Below, in pieces: positions 17,366 to 27,600 of a DNA stretch of 64,000 nucleotides. The position numbers and the translations under genes were made by a program. Location of the stretch: assembly GCA_036502105.1 (NCBI GenBank), contig DASXZE010000062.1, positions 1 through 64,000 on the forward strand, read 5' to 3'. Origin of the DNA: Angelobacter sp036502105 (GTDB lineage Bacteria > Acidobacteriota > Terriglobia > Terriglobales > Acidobacteriaceae). The notes below the pieces were generated by a model. The model had not been told where the DNA came from, ran no database searches, and was given only the letters and a program-made list of their open reading frames with translations. Numbering within the stretch: the stretch's first letter is position 1; the number at the start of each line of letters is the position of its first letter.

Positions 17366-18778
17366 TCAGTTCCCTTCAGGATTATGCCACCCGCCAACAT
17401 CCACGGCCAACTGGTCCGCTTCCTTCGGCCCCCACGATCCTGGTTCATAAGAATAGGGCGTGGCATTCTTTTTGAGAATAGGTTCTACCACCGCCCAGGC
17501 CGCTTCGACTGCGTCTTCACGGACGAACAGCATAGAATCTCCATGCATCGCATCGCCCAATAAACGTTCGTAAGCGTCCACTTCGTCGGCTGATGATTCT
17601 TCCACGGCAGAAAGCTCCGCGGGCATTGAGACAAGTGCTTTACCCGGACGTTTCACCCGGGCACTCAGACTCAGAGAAATCTTCCCAGGCCCCAGACGGA
17701 AGCGAAAAGAGTTATTGGGTTCGTTATCCAGATCGTGGATCGGAGGCTTTCTGAGTTTGACCAGCACTTCAGTAGTTGAGACCGGAAGACACTTTCCAGC
17801 TCGAATTAAAAATGGCACGCCTGACCATCGCCATGACTGGACTTCCAGCCGCACCGCGGCAAATGTTTCAACATCGGAATCAGGCGCGACTCCCTTTTCT
17901 TTTTTATATCCATTGAACTGCCCGACAACAAGATGCTGCGGATCCAGCGGCGGAATCGTCCGAAATACCTTGACTTGCTCATCGCGGATCGCGTCACCGT
18001 GCATTCCGGTGGGAGCCTCCATGGCCAGAAAAGCTACGACCTGAAGCATGTGATTTTCAACTACATCGCGGATGGCGCCAGTAGCGTCATAAAACTTGCC
18101 GCGCCCTTCGATGCCAAACTTTTCTGCCATTGTAATCTGTACGCTCTCAATAAAGTTCCGGTTCCAGATCGGCTCCAGAAAGCTATTGGCGAAGCGGAAA
18201 AATAAAAGGTTGAGCACAGCTTCTTTGCCTAGGTAATGGTCAATGCGAAAAATTCTGGACTCAGGCAGCACAGCATGCAGTGCAGCATTCAACTCTTGCG
18301 CAGATGCCAGATCGTGCCCGAACGGTTTCTCCACAATAACTCGTGCATTGGCAATGCAGTTTGACTTTGCCAGGGATTCCACAACGCTGATAAACAGTTC
18401 AGGTGGAATGGCCAGATAATGCGCTGGGTGCGTGGCCTCTCCCAGTGTTTTCTTCAACAGCTCAAAAGTTTCTGGCTTCTGATAATCTCCGCCCACATAA
18501 CGAATCAACTTCAAAAGCTTATCTAAAACTTGCTGATCAATTTTGCCGGTTTGCTGCACACTGTCGCACACGCGTTGTTTAAAATCATATTCGGTCTTCG
18601 CGGACCGGGCAACGCCAATCACCGGTATATTCAGGTTCCCACGCTCAGCCATATGATAAAGAGCAGGAAAAATTTTTTTGTGAGCCAGATCGCCCATGGC
18701 TCCAAAGATAACCAGCGCGTCGGCTGGCGCTGTATCTTCTCCGGGCTTTCCAGTGGCGCTTTGTCTCAGGTCCGGCAT
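17366..18778 (-). CDS. zwf: Glucose-6-phosphate 1-dehydrogenase
   Basis: The product has 470 residues. It catalyses NAD(P)-dependent oxidation of glucose 6-phosphate to 6-phosphogluconolactone, the entry to the oxidative pentose phosphate pathway. Visible motifs are the nucleotide-binding IFGAMGDLAHKKIFPALYHM (about 24-43), the family signature RIDHYLGKEAVLN (about 180) with the catalytic histidine and substrate lysine, EPIWNR, and GVPFLIRAGKCLP near 320. The ATG has AGAAGGAG 5 nt upstream. It follows the GH15 gene by 11 nt and overlaps no other gene. No gluconolactonase or 6-phosphogluconate dehydrogenase gene is adjacent. The pairing suggests that glucose from alpha-glucan or trehalose hydrolysis is routed into NADPH production. 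Confidence 0.96.
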   Translation of the reverse strand: MPDLRQSATGKPGEDTAPADALVIFGAMGDLAHKKIFPALYHMAERGNLNIPVIGVARSAKTEYDFKQRVCDSVQQTGKIDQQVLDKLLKLIRYVGGDYQKPETFELLKKTLGEATHPAHYLAIPPELFISVVESLAKSNCIANARVIVEKPFGHDLASAQELNAALHAVLPESRIFRIDHYLGKEAVLNLLFFRFANSFLEPIWNRNFIESVQITMAEKFGIEGRGKFYDATGAIRDVVENHMLQVVAFLAMEAPTGMHGDAIRDEQVKVFRTIPPLDPQHLVVGQFNGYKKEKGVAPDSDVETFAAVRLEVQSWRWSGVPFLIRAGKCLPVSTTEVLVKLRKPPIHDLDNEPNNSFRFRLGPGKISLSLSARVKRPGKALVSMPAELSAVEESSADEVDAYERLLGDAMHGDSMLFVREDAVEAAWAVVEPILKKNATPYSYEPGSWGPKEADQLAVDVGGWHNPEGN

Positions 18779-18789
18779 GTAGTCTCCTT

Positions 18790-20625
18790 CTAGTTATCCA
18801 GCATACGGTCAAGATTGAATGCGGCGCTAATCAATGCAAGATGTGTGAAGGCCTGCGGAAAATTTCCTAAAGCCTCACCCTGTGGGCCTGTCTGTTCAGC
18901 ATACAATCCCAGATGATTGGCATAACCCAGCACGCGTTCAAACAGCAGCCTTGCCTGGTCCAATTTTTCTGGAAAGGCCTGCCCTCCGCGAGTCAAAGCT
19001 TCCACCAGCCAGAAGGAACACATATTGAAAGTACCTTCTTCACCCGGAAGCCCGTCAATCCGCGGATGCGGTGGATAGCGATGCACAAGACTGTCACTCA
19101 CCAGGCCGCCATCCTTCGGATTTTTGAGAATCGCGTCAATCGTGCTGATCATTCGGGGATCGCTCGGGGCCATGAAAAAAACCAGTGGCATAATCAGAAG
19201 CGAGGCATCAAGATCGTCACTGCCGTAAAACTGGGTAAACGCTCCGCGTTTTTCATTCCAGCCTTTGGTCATTACCTCTTCATAGATGCGATCCCGCTCC
19301 GTCTTCCAGCGCTCGCGGTTTGCTGGAAGCGCCCGCTTGTAAGCCAGGCGAACGCCTCGGTCCAGCGCTACCCAACTCATAACTTTTGAATAGACGAAAT
19401 GTTCCTGGCGGTTGCGCATCTCCCATATACCGGCGTCGGGCAGCGACCAGTTGTCACAGAGCCAATCCAGGCGATTCCGGATCTTCACCCAGATATCATA
19501 TGAAGTCGGGCTTACATATTTATTCGCCAGATAAACTGCGTCCATGATCTCGCCATAAATGTCGTCTTGAAATTGCGTGACCGCTTCATTGCCAACGCGC
19601 ACCGGGCCAGAGCCGCAATACCCTTCCCAGTGATCCAAAATTAATTCAGGCAATTGATTGTCGCCATCAATCGTGAAAACCACTGGCCCAGCCTTTTGGG
19701 GATCAATATGCTTGGACGCGTATTCCCGAATCCAGTGCATGAAGGCAGCAGCTTCTTCTTTAAAGCCGATGCGCAGAAATGCATAGACAGTAAATGCAGC
19801 GTCGCGAATCCAAGTATAACGATAGTCCCAGTTGCGCGCGCCGCCGATGACCTCAGGAAGGCTGGTGGTGGGCGCGGCAATGATCGCTCCCGTAGGCTCA
19901 TACGTCAGAAGCTTTAGCGTCAGTGCCGATCTCTGTACTTGATCTCGCCAGCGCCCGTGATATGTACAGACGGAGAGCCACTTCTGCCAGAATTTGACGG
20001 TGCCCTGCAGCAGGTCCTCAGCATCTTTTTCTGAGGGCGGCTCCGGCGTCGCGCCTTCGGCCGAAACCTCACGAAGAACAAATATCTGCGATTCACCTTC
20101 AGGAAGCACGAACTCTGCCGATACGCCGCCTTGCCCATCTTGTTTCAGCGGAACTTTTGTTGAAAGAGCCAGGGTACAGCTACCTGTCTTGAATACTGCG
20201 CCGTTGGCGTCAACCGATGTCTCGTGCGCCTCTCGCCCGTAATCGAAAGCCGGATGGCATACCATGGAAATCCGCACTTCTCCTCGCACACAGCGAACGC
20301 GGCGATAAACGTTATGGTACTCAGGCGATTCAGGAGAGAGTCCTGCAGGCATGAAATCTTCGAGCTCCGCAATTCCATCGCGGAGCAGAAAGCGCGTCAC
20401 CAGCACATTGGTGGAAGGCCAGTAAAACTGCTTGCGGCGCATCCCGTCCGCTTCAGCAAAAATCTGGAACCGGCCACCCTTTTTATCATCCAGAATGGCG
20501 CCGAAAATACTGGGCGAATCAAAGCGAGGATAACAGTACCAATCCATTGATCCGTTCATGCCAATCAAGGCAACGGTCCGCATGTTGCCGATGATTCCGT
20601 AATTCTCAATAGGCTGATAGGGCAT
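18790..20625 (-). CDS. Glycoside hydrolase family 15 (glucoamylase/trehalase type)
   Basis: I chose the ATG at 20625 (611 residues, MPYQPIENYGIIGNMRTVAL) because GGAG lies 5 nt upstream and the family begins there; a longer frame to 20718 adds 31 unlike residues. The beta-sandwich N-domain starts with IGNMRTVALIGMNGSMDWYC. The (alpha/alpha)6 catalytic domain has GARNWDYRYTWIRDAAFTVY, DHWEGYCGSGPVRVGN and DIYGEIMDAVYLA, GIWEMRNRQEHFVYSK near residue 398 (candidate general acid) and EEGTFNMCSFWLVEAL near 528 (candidate base). There is no signal peptide, so it acts in the cytoplasm on trehalose, maltose or short alpha-glucans; the two activities cannot be separated by eye. It heads an operon with zwf and a DinB gene. 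Confidence 0.93.
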   Translation of the reverse strand: MPYQPIENYGIIGNMRTVALIGMNGSMDWYCYPRFDSPSIFGAILDDKKGGRFQIFAEADGMRRKQFYWPSTNVLVTRFLLRDGIAELEDFMPAGLSPESPEYHNVYRRVRCVRGEVRISMVCHPAFDYGREAHETSVDANGAVFKTGSCTLALSTKVPLKQDGQGGVSAEFVLPEGESQIFVLREVSAEGATPEPPSEKDAEDLLQGTVKFWQKWLSVCTYHGRWRDQVQRSALTLKLLTYEPTGAIIAAPTTSLPEVIGGARNWDYRYTWIRDAAFTVYAFLRIGFKEEAAAFMHWIREYASKHIDPQKAGPVVFTIDGDNQLPELILDHWEGYCGSGPVRVGNEAVTQFQDDIYGEIMDAVYLANKYVSPTSYDIWVKIRNRLDWLCDNWSLPDAGIWEMRNRQEHFVYSKVMSWVALDRGVRLAYKRALPANRERWKTERDRIYEEVMTKGWNEKRGAFTQFYGSDDLDASLLIMPLVFFMAPSDPRMISTIDAILKNPKDGGLVSDSLVHRYPPHPRIDGLPGEEGTFNMCSFWLVEALTRGGQAFPEKLDQARLLFERVLGYANHLGLYAEQTGPQGEALGNFPQAFTHLALISAAFNLDRMLDN

Positions 20626-20887
20626 CTTTCTCCATTGAATTCTCGGAACGCTAAAAGCATTAACGCTGTCTGTTCTTAGATGATACTTACCAGCGCGTGG
20701 AGGCATCAGAAGTGTCATCCCAGAACTTTTGCTGACGGATGGAAAGCAGCTGAAGACTTAAGCCGCGAAGTAATTATCAGCCAGGTCAGCGATGTAGTTG
20801 AAAAGCTGCATCTAACCTGAATAGCTCGATTATCGGCACGTGTACGTTCTGGACGGCGCTACTCACTTTCCAAGAAAAGAGAAAAAC

Positions 20888-21109
20888 ATGAAGGCTGCAA
20901 CACTCGTTGGAATTATCCTCATCGTCCTGGGCATTGCAGGATTTGCCATGGGCGGAATCAGCTTTACCCACGAAAAGAAAGATGTTGATCTGGGCCCCGT
21001 ACAGCTTTCCCACCAGCAAAAAGACACGCTGCCCATATCGCCCATCCTCAGCACGCTTGCGCTTGTCGGCGGCATTGGCCTGGTGGTCGCTGGATCGCGC
21101 AGCAAATAA
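20888..21109 (+). CDS. Small two-helix membrane protein
   Basis: The chosen ATG at 20888 (upstream AAGAGA) gives 73 residues. There are two hydrophobic segments, TLVGIILIVLGIAGFAMGGI (about 5-24) and SPILSTLALVGGIGLVVAG (about 51-69), joined by a charged periplasmic or cytoplasmic loop rich in K, D and Q. Similar short proteins occur widely in Acidobacteriota, and it resembles DUF3185-type proteins in size and layout. An in-frame ATG at 20840 would add 16 residues with no ribosome-binding site. Function unknown. It is transcribed away from GH15 and toward the APC permease. Confidence 0.75.
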   Translation: MKAATLVGIILIVLGIAGFAMGGISFTHEKKDVDLGPVQLSHQQKDTLPISPILSTLALVGGIGLVVAGSRSK

Positions 21110-21164
21110 TGGTACGTGACACTGGTAGAAACGCGGATTGCAAATCGGAATCAAGAAGCCAGCA

Positions 21165-23081
21165 TTAAGAAGAAAGATACCAGGGAACATTGATGACGAC
21201 GATCCGGCGATTCCCTTTGAGATACAGCATTAGTTTCAGGGCCGTGGCGCGCTGATTATGCAGCAGGTAGTACCACCACCAGCGCTCCACCAACTCTGGG
21301 ATCAAAACGGCTACTTGCCGGTCAGGGTAACGACGCCCCAGCTCCATCACATAATCAAGGATGGGCGTCAGCACCAACCGGTAAGGAGACTTCATTACCA
21401 CTAGCTCAGGAAGCTTTAAACCGGCGCGCTTCGCGGGCTGTTCAATGTACTGGCTCCAGACTTTCATTAGTTCATCTTTGCCTTCATCGCCCTTCTCGCC
21501 GTCGTTCACAATGTGTAGTGCCCATATGTCGTCAGAAATGGTGTAAGCAAAGCGCAGAGCATTTTCAGCAACGCGGCTCCAGCGCTGGATGGGTAACACC
21601 ACCAGCGGCGGCTCGATCTTCCTCAAATCCACGGGTATGGTGCAGGCCGTTACGTTTGAAATTTTGCCATAGTGTTTTCGCACCCGATACATCAGGTATA
21701 TAAGCGTCGGGATCAGCAGCACTGTGATCCAAGCGCCTTCTGTAAACTTGGCGGCAATTACCACACAAACTGTAATGCCAGTAGCCGCAGCACCCAGTCC
21801 ATTAATGAACATGCTGCCGCTAGCGCCACGCCCACCCTTTCTCTTCCAATGCATCACCATGCCGGCCTGCGAAAGAGTGAATGCCAGGAAAGCGCCAACC
21901 GCATAGAGCGGAATCAGCCGGTCTGTGACACCTTTGAAAATTATCAGGAGCAAACCAGACAATAAAGCCAGAGCGTAGACGCCGTATGAAAAGACAAGCC
22001 GCCGGCCGCGCAGCGTGAGCGGATAAGGTAAATATCCTTTTTCTGCGATGGCGCGGCAGAGCCGCGGAAAATCGGCAAACGCCGTATTGGCAGAGAGCGA
22101 TAGAACCAGCAGAATCGAGCCGATGGTGATCCAATAAAAGATATTCTTTCCCACAACAGCCAGCGTAAGCTGCGAAAGAACGCTCTGGTATCCCGGCAAC
22201 CCTGGCGCAGTTGCGCCAATGCCATAAGCACGAACGAGGTAAGCGATCCCAGAAAGCAGAGCCGCCAAAATGGCGATGATGGTTGTTAACGTTCCGTGGG
22301 CAGATTTTGTTTTTGGCTCTCTAAAAGCCTGCACACCATTGCTTACAGCTTCCACACCTGTCATGGCAGTACAGCCGCTGGCAAAAACCTTCAGAAATAG
22401 CCAGATACTTATTGCCTCTACTGGCAGCGGCAATTTTGCTGGAGCAATAATGGGAATGGGATGTCCGCCATGAGTGAATACTTTAAACAGCCCAATGCTT
22501 ATTACGACCGCTATGGAAAAGACAAAGAGATACGTTGGGATAAGGAAAATAAAACCTGTTTCGCGCACCCCTCGCAGGTTTACCAGTGTAAGTAAAAACA
22601 AAATTCCTAAACAGAGAGCCAGCGTGTGCGACTGCAACTGGGGCAACGCTGATACCAGCGCTCCCACTCCAGCAGAAATACCAACAGCCACCGTGAGAAC
22701 ATAATCGATCATCAATGCTGCGCCTGCCAGCAGTCCGGCATAAACGCCAAGGTTTTCACCGGCAACCGTGTAAGAACCGCCTCCGCCGGGATAGGCCGTA
22801 ATCGTCTGCCGGTAGGAAAAATACACTATCCCCATCAGCACAATAATGCTGGCGCTGATCGGCACGATGTAACTGATACCGGCAATTCCAAGAGGAATGA
22901 GCAGTGTTAACGCAGCTTCTGGACCATAAGCGGCTGAACTCAGTGCGTCAAGGCCAAAGATTCCTATGCCTGCTGCCGGCCCAACCTGCTCAGATGCGTC
23001 TTCGTCAGAAGACAAAGGACGCCCAAATAGAAGATCAAAAATAGACTTGCGCGCTGCTACCTTCGGTGTTTGCTCGATCAC
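21165..23081 (-). CDS. APC-superfamily permease, KimA-like potassium transporter
   Basis: About 638 residues from GTG 23081, which has AAGGA 4 nt upstream; a TTG at 23096 is the alternative start. The N terminus (FDLLFGRPLSSDEDASEQVG, then IFGLDALSSAAYGPEAAL) and SYRQTITAYPGGGGSYTVAG match Bacillus KimA/YdaO-type potassium:proton symporters rather than ordinary amino-acid permeases. Twelve membrane segments are followed by a soluble C-terminal domain of about 140 residues (from about 490; VVLPIQRWSRVAENALRFAY, VAVLIPELVERWWW) resembling a universal-stress-protein fold. High-affinity potassium uptake is the likely role, though an amino-acid substrate remains possible. No c-di-AMP (ydaO-type) riboswitch could be made out in the leader. 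Confidence 0.85.
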   Translation of the reverse strand: MIEQTPKVAARKSIFDLLFGRPLSSDEDASEQVGPAAGIGIFGLDALSSAAYGPEAALTLLIPLGIAGISYIVPISASIIVLMGIVYFSYRQTITAYPGGGGSYTVAGENLGVYAGLLAGAALMIDYVLTVAVGISAGVGALVSALPQLQSHTLALCLGILFLLTLVNLRGVRETGFIFLIPTYLFVFSIAVVISIGLFKVFTHGGHPIPIIAPAKLPLPVEAISIWLFLKVFASGCTAMTGVEAVSNGVQAFREPKTKSAHGTLTTIIAILAALLSGIAYLVRAYGIGATAPGLPGYQSVLSQLTLAVVGKNIFYWITIGSILLVLSLSANTAFADFPRLCRAIAEKGYLPYPLTLRGRRLVFSYGVYALALLSGLLLIIFKGVTDRLIPLYAVGAFLAFTLSQAGMVMHWKRKGGRGASGSMFINGLGAAATGITVCVVIAAKFTEGAWITVLLIPTLIYLMYRVRKHYGKISNVTACTIPVDLRKIEPPLVVLPIQRWSRVAENALRFAYTISDDIWALHIVNDGEKGDEGKDELMKVWSQYIEQPAKRAGLKLPELVVMKSPYRLVLTPILDYVMELGRRYPDRQVAVLIPELVERWWWYYLLHNQRATALKLMLYLKGNRRIVVINVPWYLSS

Positions 23082-23403
23082 GTAATCCTTATTCAATCAG
23101 AATCCACGCATCGGTGGAAAAATTGTTTGATGCACCAATACATTCGTGAAAACAATGCAAATGCCTGGACTCAAAGCATTTCTTTACATTTCCTATTGAA
23201 ATGATGCGTAGATTTCACGAACAAACAGGATGCCTGAATGCCCAAAGCAGCATCTTACAAATCGGGCCCAAGTATTTCAGTTCACATCTGTTCAATAAGG
23301 AACACATTCCAATTTGGACTACACCGCAATATTGCTGGGTGAGCATTTATGCATTAGCGTGCAGAGTTTATGCGCGATCTGGAATTGCAAAAGGAGTCTC
23401 CGT
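23082..23403. other. Divergent promoter region between KimA-like and RND operon
   Basis: There is no gene I can support in this 322-bp interval. A 68-codon plus-strand frame (23201-23407) has no ribosome-binding site or family resemblance. The region is A/T-rich near 23,110-23,200 and must hold promoters in both directions. The plus end carries the AAAAGGAG site of the efflux adaptor. No operator-like palindrome was seen. Confidence 0.55.
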
Positions 23404-24654
23404 TTGACTGTTGATACAAATGAGCATCCCTTCATCGGCCCTGACCATCAGCTTCCGGCGCACGATGGAGAACGCCACAAAAGCAAATTACTGCGAATAA
23501 TTCTGTGGATCGCATTGCCTCTCATTCTCATATTGGTATTAGTGATGGCATTTCGCGGCAATGAGACTTCTGCTGCAAAGAAAAAGGGCGCGGCGGCACC
23601 AGCCAAAATCACAATCACCACTGCAACTGCCCAAAAAAGCAATGTGGGTGTTTACCTTGACGCTATTGGCACAGTCACGCCGCTTTACACCGCTTCCATT
23701 ACCAGCCAGGTAAGCGGACTGGTGACTGCCGTGCATTTCAAAGAAGGCCAGCTGGTAAATAAAGGCGATCCTTTGATTGAAATTGATTCGCGTGCCACCA
23801 GGGCGAATCTATTGCAGGCACAAGGCGCGTTGGAGCGCGACCAAAACTTACTTGCCCAGGCAGCAATGGACCTGGAACGCTACCGCGAGGCCTTTGCCCG
23901 AAAAGCAATTGCCAAGCAGATCATGGACGACCAGGAAAAGCTGGTACTGCAGGACCAGGGCACGGTTAAAAACGATGAAGGAACTGTCCAATTCGACCAG
24001 GTTCAGGTGGACTACTGCCACATCGTTGCGCCCATCGCCGGACGCGTAGGGCTGCGGCTGGTGGATCCTGGCAACGTGGTGCAGGCTACCGGCGCAGTTA
24101 CTCTCGCCGTCATCACGCAACTGAGACCAATCACTGCAATTTTCACTGTGCCTGAAGATAGTTTAGGGCCCGTGGTAACACGCTTGCGCACGAAAGCAAA
24201 GCTCAGCGTCGACGCTTTTGACCGTACAGCTCAGACAAAGATTGAAAGCGGCTTTCTGATGACGCTGGATAACCAGATTGACACCACAACCGGCACTGTC
24301 AAAGCGCGTGCTGTGTTTGACAACAAAACTGATGCGCTCTTTCCCAATCAGTTTGTTAATACGCGGCTGCTGGTAAACACTTTGCAGAACGTAACTGTAG
24401 TTCCGGCGTCAGCTATTCAGCAAAATGGCCAAGCCTCTTTCGTTTACGTAATTCAAGATAACGTTGCGCATAGGCATCCGGTAAAACCGGGCGTGACAGA
24501 CAACGGCCAAACACAAGTTGACGGAATCAATCCTGGAGACGTTGTCGCTAACAGCAGCTTTGATAAGTTGCAGGACAATACGCAGGTTACCGATGCTGCT
24601 GATGCCAAGCCTGCCAAAGCCAACGCTAACCCGAGCGGGAGCAAGGCCCGGTGA
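23404..24654 (+). CDS. RND efflux periplasmic adaptor (HlyD/MdtA family)
   Basis: I chose the TTG at 23404 (416 residues) because AAAAGGAG lies 8 nt upstream; a longer frame to 23314 has no such site. A single N-terminal membrane anchor (IILWIALPLILILVLVMAF) is followed by a lipoyl-like half (VYLDAIGTVTPLYTASITSQ, FKEGQLVNKGDPLIEID), a helical hairpin (about 135-195), the second lipoyl half (YCHIVAPIAGRVGLRLVDPG), a beta-barrel domain and a membrane-proximal domain. This is the MdtA/AcrA architecture that bridges RND pumps to an outer-membrane channel. The stop overlaps the GTG of the first RND gene (GTGA), so the two are translationally coupled. Confidence 0.93.
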   Translation: MTVDTNEHPFIGPDHQLPAHDGERHKSKLLRIILWIALPLILILVLVMAFRGNETSAAKKKGAAAPAKITITTATAQKSNVGVYLDAIGTVTPLYTASITSQVSGLVTAVHFKEGQLVNKGDPLIEIDSRATRANLLQAQGALERDQNLLAQAAMDLERYREAFARKAIAKQIMDDQEKLVLQDQGTVKNDEGTVQFDQVQVDYCHIVAPIAGRVGLRLVDPGNVVQATGAVTLAVITQLRPITAIFTVPEDSLGPVVTRLRTKAKLSVDAFDRTAQTKIESGFLMTLDNQIDTTTGTVKARAVFDNKTDALFPNQFVNTRLLVNTLQNVTVVPASAIQQNGQASFVYVIQDNVAHRHPVKPGVTDNGQTQVDGINPGDVVANSSFDKLQDNTQVTDAADAKPAKANANPSGSKAR

Positions 24655-27600
24655 ATCCATCTCGTCAGTTTATTTTGCGGCCTGTAGCGACCTCTTTGAT
24701 CATGGCTGCAATTCTTCTGGTTGGCTTTGTGGGCTATACCCAGCTGCCTGTTTCCGCCTTGCCTGAAGTGGATTATCCAACTATTCAGGTGCTCACGTTT
24801 TATCCTGGCGCAAGCCCAACCGTAATGGCCACCACGGTAACCGCGCCCTTGGAACGCCAGTTCGGCGAGTTGCAAGGCCTGAGCCAGATGACTTCCACTA
24901 GTTCCGGTGGAACCTCAGTGATTGTTCTGCAATTCAGTCTGAACGTAAATATTGATGTAGCCGAAGAAGAAGTGCAGTCGGCCATCAACGCGTCACAAAG
25001 CTTGCTGCCATCGATTTTGCCTTCACCACCAACTTACAGTAAGACAAATCCCGCTGACGCTCCTGTGCTCACACTCGCCATCACCTCAAGCGCTATGCCG
25101 CTTTCTCAGGTGGAAGATCTGGTGGACACACGTCTAGCCCCGAAGATTTCGCAGCTGAGCGGAGTCGGCCTTGTAACCATCAGCGGTGGACAGAAGCCGG
25201 CAGTCCGCATCCAAGCCAATCCCAGAACGCTGTCATCCTACGGAATCAACATGGAAGACCTGCGTACCGCTCTGACGCAGGCCAGCGTGAATGCAGCTAA
25301 AGGAAACTTTGACGGTCCGCGCCAGGACTACCAGATTGACGCCAACGACCAGTTGGTCACGACCGACGATTACAAGAAAGTTGTAGTTGCGTATCGCAAC
25401 GGCGCGCCGGTGATGTTGACTGACGTGGCCAGCATTGTGAACGGCGTAGAAAACAATAATCAAGCCGCGTGGATGAACCAGACGCCGGCGGTCATCCTGA
25501 ATGTGCAGCGCCAGCCCGGTGCCAACACGATCAGCGTAGTCAAAAATATCAAGAAGCTTTTGCCGCAGCTGGAAACGAATCTTCCCACGGGAATTCAGGT
25601 AACCACACTTACCGACCTTACAACTTCCATTCAATCGTCAGTCTCTGATGTTGAGTTTGAATTGATGCTGACGATCGGGCTCGTCGTGCTGGTAATTTTT
25701 CTGTTCCTGCGAAATCTTTACGCCACCATTATTCCCAGCGTCGCTGTACCGTTGTCTTTGATTGGCACTTTCGCGGCGATGTACGCACTTGGCTACAGCT
25801 TGGATAACTTATCTCTGATGGCTCTCACCATCTCCACGGGCTTTGTTGTGGATGATGCCATTGTGATGATTGAAAATATCTCGCGTTATATTGAAGAGGG
25901 TGAAAAGCCCATGGAAGCGGCGCTGAAAGGCGCAAAGCAAATCGGCTTCACCATTCTCTCTTTGACCGTCTCACTTATCGCGGTGCTAATCCCACTGTTA
26001 TTCATGGGCGATGTTGTAGGGCGCTTGTTCCGTGAGTTCGCTGTCACTCTTGCCGTGACAATTGTTGTTTCCGCCGTGGTTTCACTCACGCTCACACCCA
26101 TGATGAGCGCCCGCATCCTGAAACATATTCCCAAAGAGAAGCAAGGGCGGCTTTACAAAGCCTCAGAGCGCGTTTTTGAAAACATGATTGCGTTCTATGG
26201 ACGCACACTCAAATTCGTCCTTCGCTACCAGACCATTACTCTTCTGGTTGCCCTTGCCACGTTGATGCTCACGGTCTTTCTTTACATCATCATTCCGAAA
26301 GGCTTTTTTCCGGTACAGGATACCGGTGTTATCCAGGGCATAACGCAGGCGTCGCAAACTATTGGCTCAAAAGCCATGGCCGAAAATCAGCAGGCGCTGG
26401 CCAAGGCCATTTTGGAAGATCCTGCTGTGGAAAGCGTTTCTTCCTTCATCGGCGCAGACGGTACCAACACAACCTTGAACAGCGGCAGAGTATCTATCAA
26501 TTTAAAACCGCTGGAACAGCGCAAGATGAATGCGTCTGACGTGATTCGCCGGATCAAGACCAAACTCGACCAGGTTCAGGGCATCCAGCTTTTCATGCAG
26601 CCAGTGCAAAACATCAGCGTAGATGATCGAGTAAGCCGCACGCAATATCAATACACGCTGGAAGATCCAGACGCGAATGAGTTAAACGACTGGACCAATC
26701 GTTTTGTCGAACGGTTGAAACAGTTGCCGGAACTGGAAGACGTCGCTACCGACCAGCAAACGGGAGGCCTCGCCGTTTCACTGGTGATTGATCGCGTCAC
26801 GGCTTCGCGGTTTGGCATTGCGCCCTCCACCATCGACAACACTTTGTATGACGCCTTTGGCCAGCGCCAGATCAATACCATGTACACGCAGTTGAATCAG
26901 TACCATGTGGTTCTTGAGAGTGAGCCACAATTTCAACTTGATCCCAATAATCTGAATCATCTTTATGTTCAGTCCAATACTTCTTCGGGAGCAACCGGCA
27001 CCGGAGCCACTTCATCTTTCGCGTCTTCTGGATCCTCTTCTGCTGGGTCCAATGCGTTGACTACGTCAGCGCTGTTCACTCCATCGGCAAACACTCTGGC
27101 TCCTCCATCAAATGCATTGGCAGCCAGCACTTCTACTACTGCTTCGAATCAGGGAGTCAACTCGGCTGGCACCAGCAGTTCAGCTACCAGCAACGCTGTG
27201 CCGCTGAGCGCTTTTGCGCATTTTGAAAAGACGACAGAGCCGCTCTCCATCAGCCATCAAGGGCAGTTTCCTGCCATCACCGTATCGTTTAATCTTGCGT
27301 CAAACGCTTCGCTAGGCAGCGCAATTACGGCAGTCGATAAAGTACAGAAGGACATGCACATGCCTGCCAGTTTGCAGGCGGATTTTCAAGGCACCGCTTC
27401 TTCTTTCCGCGCATCGCTCTCCAATGAACCATTGCTGATTCTTGCGGCTCTGGTGACTGTGTACCTCGTGCTCGGCGTTTTGTATGAGAGTTTTATTCAT
27501 CCCATCACTATTCTTTCTACTTTGCCATCTGCCGGTGTTGGCGCTTTTCTAGCACTACTGCTCTTTCATCAGGACTTAAGCGTAGTCGCGATTATTGGCA

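Noticed and set aside
23201..23407. 68-codon plus-strand frame before the efflux adaptor
   Set aside because: No ribosome-binding site and no protein-like pattern; it overlaps the real adaptor start.
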